The notes beneath the pieces were generated by a model, which saw only the letters and a list, made by a program, of their open reading frames with translations, was not told where the DNA came from and did not search any database. Positions 60,768 to 64,000 of a DNA stretch of 64,000 bases are shown in pieces; within the stretch, counting starts at the first letter, position 1; the number at the start of each line of letters is the position of its first letter. The position numbers and the translations under genes are program-made. Origin of the DNA: Mercenaria mercenaria (lineage: Eukaryota > Mollusca > Bivalvia > Venerida > Veneridae); NCBI RefSeq assembly GCF_021730395.1, contig NC_069362.1, positions 94,256,001-94,320,000 on the forward strand. Direction: 5' to 3'.

Positions 60768-60815
60768 ATCACGGGTTTCTTAGTTCAACGTCTTACCACT
60801 AGACCACTGGGTCCG
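60768..60815 (-). repeat. Possible SINE head remnant
   Basis: On the minus strand CCAGTGGTCTAGTGGTAAGA resembles a tRNA A-box with its D-arm. No good B-box follows. Confidence 0.35.
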
Positions 60816-61470
60816 CTCTTCCGATGTCATGAATGACTTGCTTGCCTTTTGTCAGTTATTCTGTCTACTTCTACAATATTTGCTGAATTTCAAAATCTAT
60901 CTTGTTTTCAGATTTTTTTTTGAAAGTCTCTGTTTTGCCACTTTGTAAGGAACGCCATGGAATTCTGAAACCTTTTTAGATTATCAAAGTTCAGCGATAC
61001 AATATTAATAAATCTTGGAGATTGGTAATACATACCGGTGTTCTATCAAGCGCCGGAAAAATTCATCCTAAATATCAGGATTAAGGCTAATTGTATCGCG
61101 ATCGTGCTGTAAATGACGTCATGACGAACTTCCTTTCGTAATAAATGTTTAAATTAATATATTTAAAAAAATAAAGTCTTACAGACACACAGTTATTCTA
61201 AACCATTTTTCATCTTTCTTTAATATATCAGTTTACAGGAAAAAATATATCAATTGATGTAGTGCAGAAAGTAATTCCTGTTGCTTGCTTGTTTACACTT
61301 AAACAGTAATATTCGAGCCAAGAATTCCCAAACTCACCTTCAACCAGTAAATGATTCCTGTATTTATAACGAATATGTCTTAACAGAGACACACACTTTG
61401 AAAAGTGGACGAAACAAAATCTTCTACATCATTACAGACATGTAAGTGCCGGACATGCGTATTGCAACCT

Positions 61471-61512
61471 AAGTTATATATCATTCGGAGAAAGTTATAT
61501 ATCATTCGGAGA
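61471..61512 (+). repeat. 21-bp direct tandem duplication
   Basis: AAGTTATATATCATTCGGAG plus one A, twice without mismatch. Confidence 0.9.
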
Positions 61513-64000
61513 ATGACATCGCTTTGTCAGTCGAGAAACTGACAGCGACGGACTCAATATTCCAGTACAAGTCCAATACAATATGTACACGAACAATGTT
61601 GCCATGCGTTTTCGTGTTCGGACATGTGTTACTTGACACTGTGATGACCTGCACATACTACGTCATTAGGGCTGTATCTACGGATATATATCTCAAGGGA
61701 CCATTATTGAGATCAATGTAAATTCGATGAGAAAATTGGGATATGGCATGTACCAGTTGCTTAACTCGGTGGTGTTTAACAACTCTTCAGTTATATTTCA
61801 TAAGCGGTCATGCAATGCATTCGTGCAGGTGTCTTTACTAATAAATACACGTATTCATTAAACGATCTCGTTTTTCTTGCTGTAGTACGAGGTATAAAAA
61901 CTGTCTAGGGTCGTCAGTGTGGCAAATGAATATATACTTATAGTATCTACATCTATATTAGAGACAGAAAAAGTTAAATGAATAAAATTTGTAAGAAGAT
62001 CCTTTGGAAATGGAAAATGATAGAAGACTCGGTTTTATTGAGTATAATAGAAAGTGAAACAACCCCACGGCCCCAGCACCGGCTGGAGCGGAATTCCATG
62101 AGATAGATATTGGATGCAGTCCATGATAAAATACAGCAACACTGAATCTAAGTACGGGGCTTAAAAATTGAAGACTAATTCAGAAGCAAATATTGACTTA
62201 AGCTACTCGTATTATCTATTTGTCTTTTAAGATAGAAAAGCGGTGTTATATAGACAAAAAACGTAAAATAAGGTCTAAAGTATAATATGTTTATGTTTTG
62301 GTGTGAATTTTCAAGTACCATTTTACAAATTTTGGAATATGGTACAGCATGCAACCGTAAGTTGATCAAAAAAGAGGTGTGTACCATGTCAAAATTGCAT
62401 GAAACATTTCTTTTGAAAGAACTTCAGGGTTAGACTCTTTTATAAGGCTAGCCTGAGTAGCCTAAATAGCTTATAGTAATTGCTTGTTTGTAAGCTAATT
62501 TACAATCGCTATCGGCTCCTCTAGAAGACTGATGGTAATATTTAGTTGGAGAATAATGTACAAGATACAGAATATTAGCTTCGGGCTTAACTGTCAAAAA
62601 TTTGATAAGATAATTTCTATTTTAACGTTGGTTTAACAGTGTAAGAATACAGTGATAATCGGTTACGTTTTAAGAACTGCTGAACATAATCATCATTTCA
62701 TCAGTTTCACACCATTCGTTAGTTATCCATGTCTACGAAATGATATCGTTCGAACCTGTCATTCCTACAGATACAGAGAATTTTTTCCTCTCAATCTTCA
62801 TGATCTTAGGTGTTTTTCGTATTTATTGATATATACAGAAAAAAAAACATTTTCAAAAAATGCTTAATCGTAGAATTGTGAGAAAAGAAGCCCGTTCATT
62901 GTATCTCAGTTCTGATTATGTTATACATGTTGAAAACAAATAATTAATCCGAAAATTTAAACTGCAAATGAAGAATTACAAATTACAAATGCATCAAAGT
63001 TCACTAAATATAGTACTTGAAATTGGTGTACATTTTGGCTTCGTCGATTAATGTGTTATCAACGAAAGCCTTATTAGGTTTAGCATTATATGAATTATTT
63101 TATTATATAACAATTTTTCAAATATCTCGTTTGCGGAGTTATGTAATGGCAAAAGTAATTTATTTTCTGCGATAGCTATTAGTAAGTAGGTTATAGGAAA
63201 AAGATGTTTCCTTTTGTGAAGAAAGCACCCAATTTTGTATGTAACTATTTTGAAGTATGCTGAATCCAAAAAAAGGAGGAGACACGCTGTTCGCTAACCT
63301 CAATTAGCTTAAAATAATGAGGCCCCAAAAAGGGACCTATATTCTATGTGTTTTAATCATATATTTTTGTAAGCAATGTCCAAAGGGTTAATTTATAACC
63401 TAGATAAGTAACTATTATTGACATAATATTTATTTAGTTACATTTATACACATTTAATATATAGGACACTGACAAACGACATAGATGAGGCCCTAAAAGG
63501 GGGAAAATTGTTTAAAAATTTAATTTACAGGATGACTTTATTTTTTAGTGTGAATACTATATCACTCTTGTAAACAACTTATTTTAGTATTTTTAAAATT
63601 ATATCAAAATATTATTTAAACATTCTTTACATTTTGAGGTTCATTAAGGGTTTTTTATAAAACAAGTTCACATATAGGTACATACTATAATTCATATAAT
63701 CAACTTAACAGTACTTATACTTTACATGGAGTACCGATAGTTCAATTTCCCTATGAATATTATTATTAAGCATTCAAAAGAGTAGCTTAAGAAGGGGTTA
63801 TTTTTTGTTTTTCTTGTAAATTCAATAACTAATGTAAATTCATGTAAAACGTATTATACAAAACATAATTTCTATGTTTTTCAAGACAATTAATGACTTC
63901 AAGCTAAAGCATACGATCATCCTTATGCTTTCTTCACAACAAAAGAAAATGGAATGTGAGCTTAATGTATAATTATATTTATTATTGCTAATTTATACTA

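Larger units (their letters stand above)
53313..64000. other. Gene-poor right flank
   Basis: AT-rich sequence with short, unconserved frames. I see no exon that I can assign. It contains the repeats at 55472-55893, 59216-59308, 60768-60815 and 61471-61512. A motif ATGAGGCCC.AAAAAGGG occurs at about 63318 and 63485 without further structure. Confidence 0.6.

Overview
The window looks like nuclear DNA of a bivalve mollusc, probably a clam-like lineage. It is AT-rich, its genes have GT-AG introns, secreted coiled-coil/C1q genes occur in a cluster, and the non-coding space is filled with tRNA-derived SINEs, TIR-bearing MITEs and tandem-repeat elements ending in a hairpin plus CTTGTT. That last architecture matches what is published for the bivalve pearl/HINE (Helentron-derived) elements. 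The species call is inference. No virus-like or LTR element was recognised.

Layout. (1) 1-12.9 kb: the 3' two-thirds of DCAF17, a CUL4-DDB1 substrate receptor, in nine plus-strand exons. Every junction keeps the reading frame. Its introns carry two related 0.4-kb repeats in opposite orientation, a pogo-like TIR element, several tandem arrays, and one element nested cleanly inside another. (2) 12.9-14.7 kb: degenerate arrays. (3) About 14.7-30.3 kb (unit A) and 34.2-49.3 kb (unit B): a direct tandem duplication. Each unit holds a broken two-exon C1q gene (pair 1) followed by an intact three-exon C1q gene (pair 2), plus an older C1q exon relic. Comparing A with B gives a record of presence and absence: at least four mobile insertions or expansions are private to A and at least four to B. 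(4) 51.9-53.3 kb: a third, intact two-exon C1q gene outside the duplication. (5) 53.3-64 kb: no gene recognised; a MITE with a SINE inside, a 40-bp-arm hairpin and a few minor repeats.

Function. The C1q proteins have signal peptides, a short coiled coil and one C-terminal C1q head without collagen repeats. This is the secreted C1q-domain-containing class that is greatly expanded in bivalves and usually discussed as pattern-recognition proteins; the role here is inferred. A GATAAG-type motif lies about 63-77 bp upstream of the start in genes 2A, 1B and 3. It lies farther away in 2B and 1A, where insertions have separated it from the start. DCAF17 is an unrelated neighbour. The most notable structures are the A/B duplication record, a 54-bp array in unit A built from the A-box part of a SINE head, and a 48-bp tandem repeat of the last coding exon end in C1q gene 1B.
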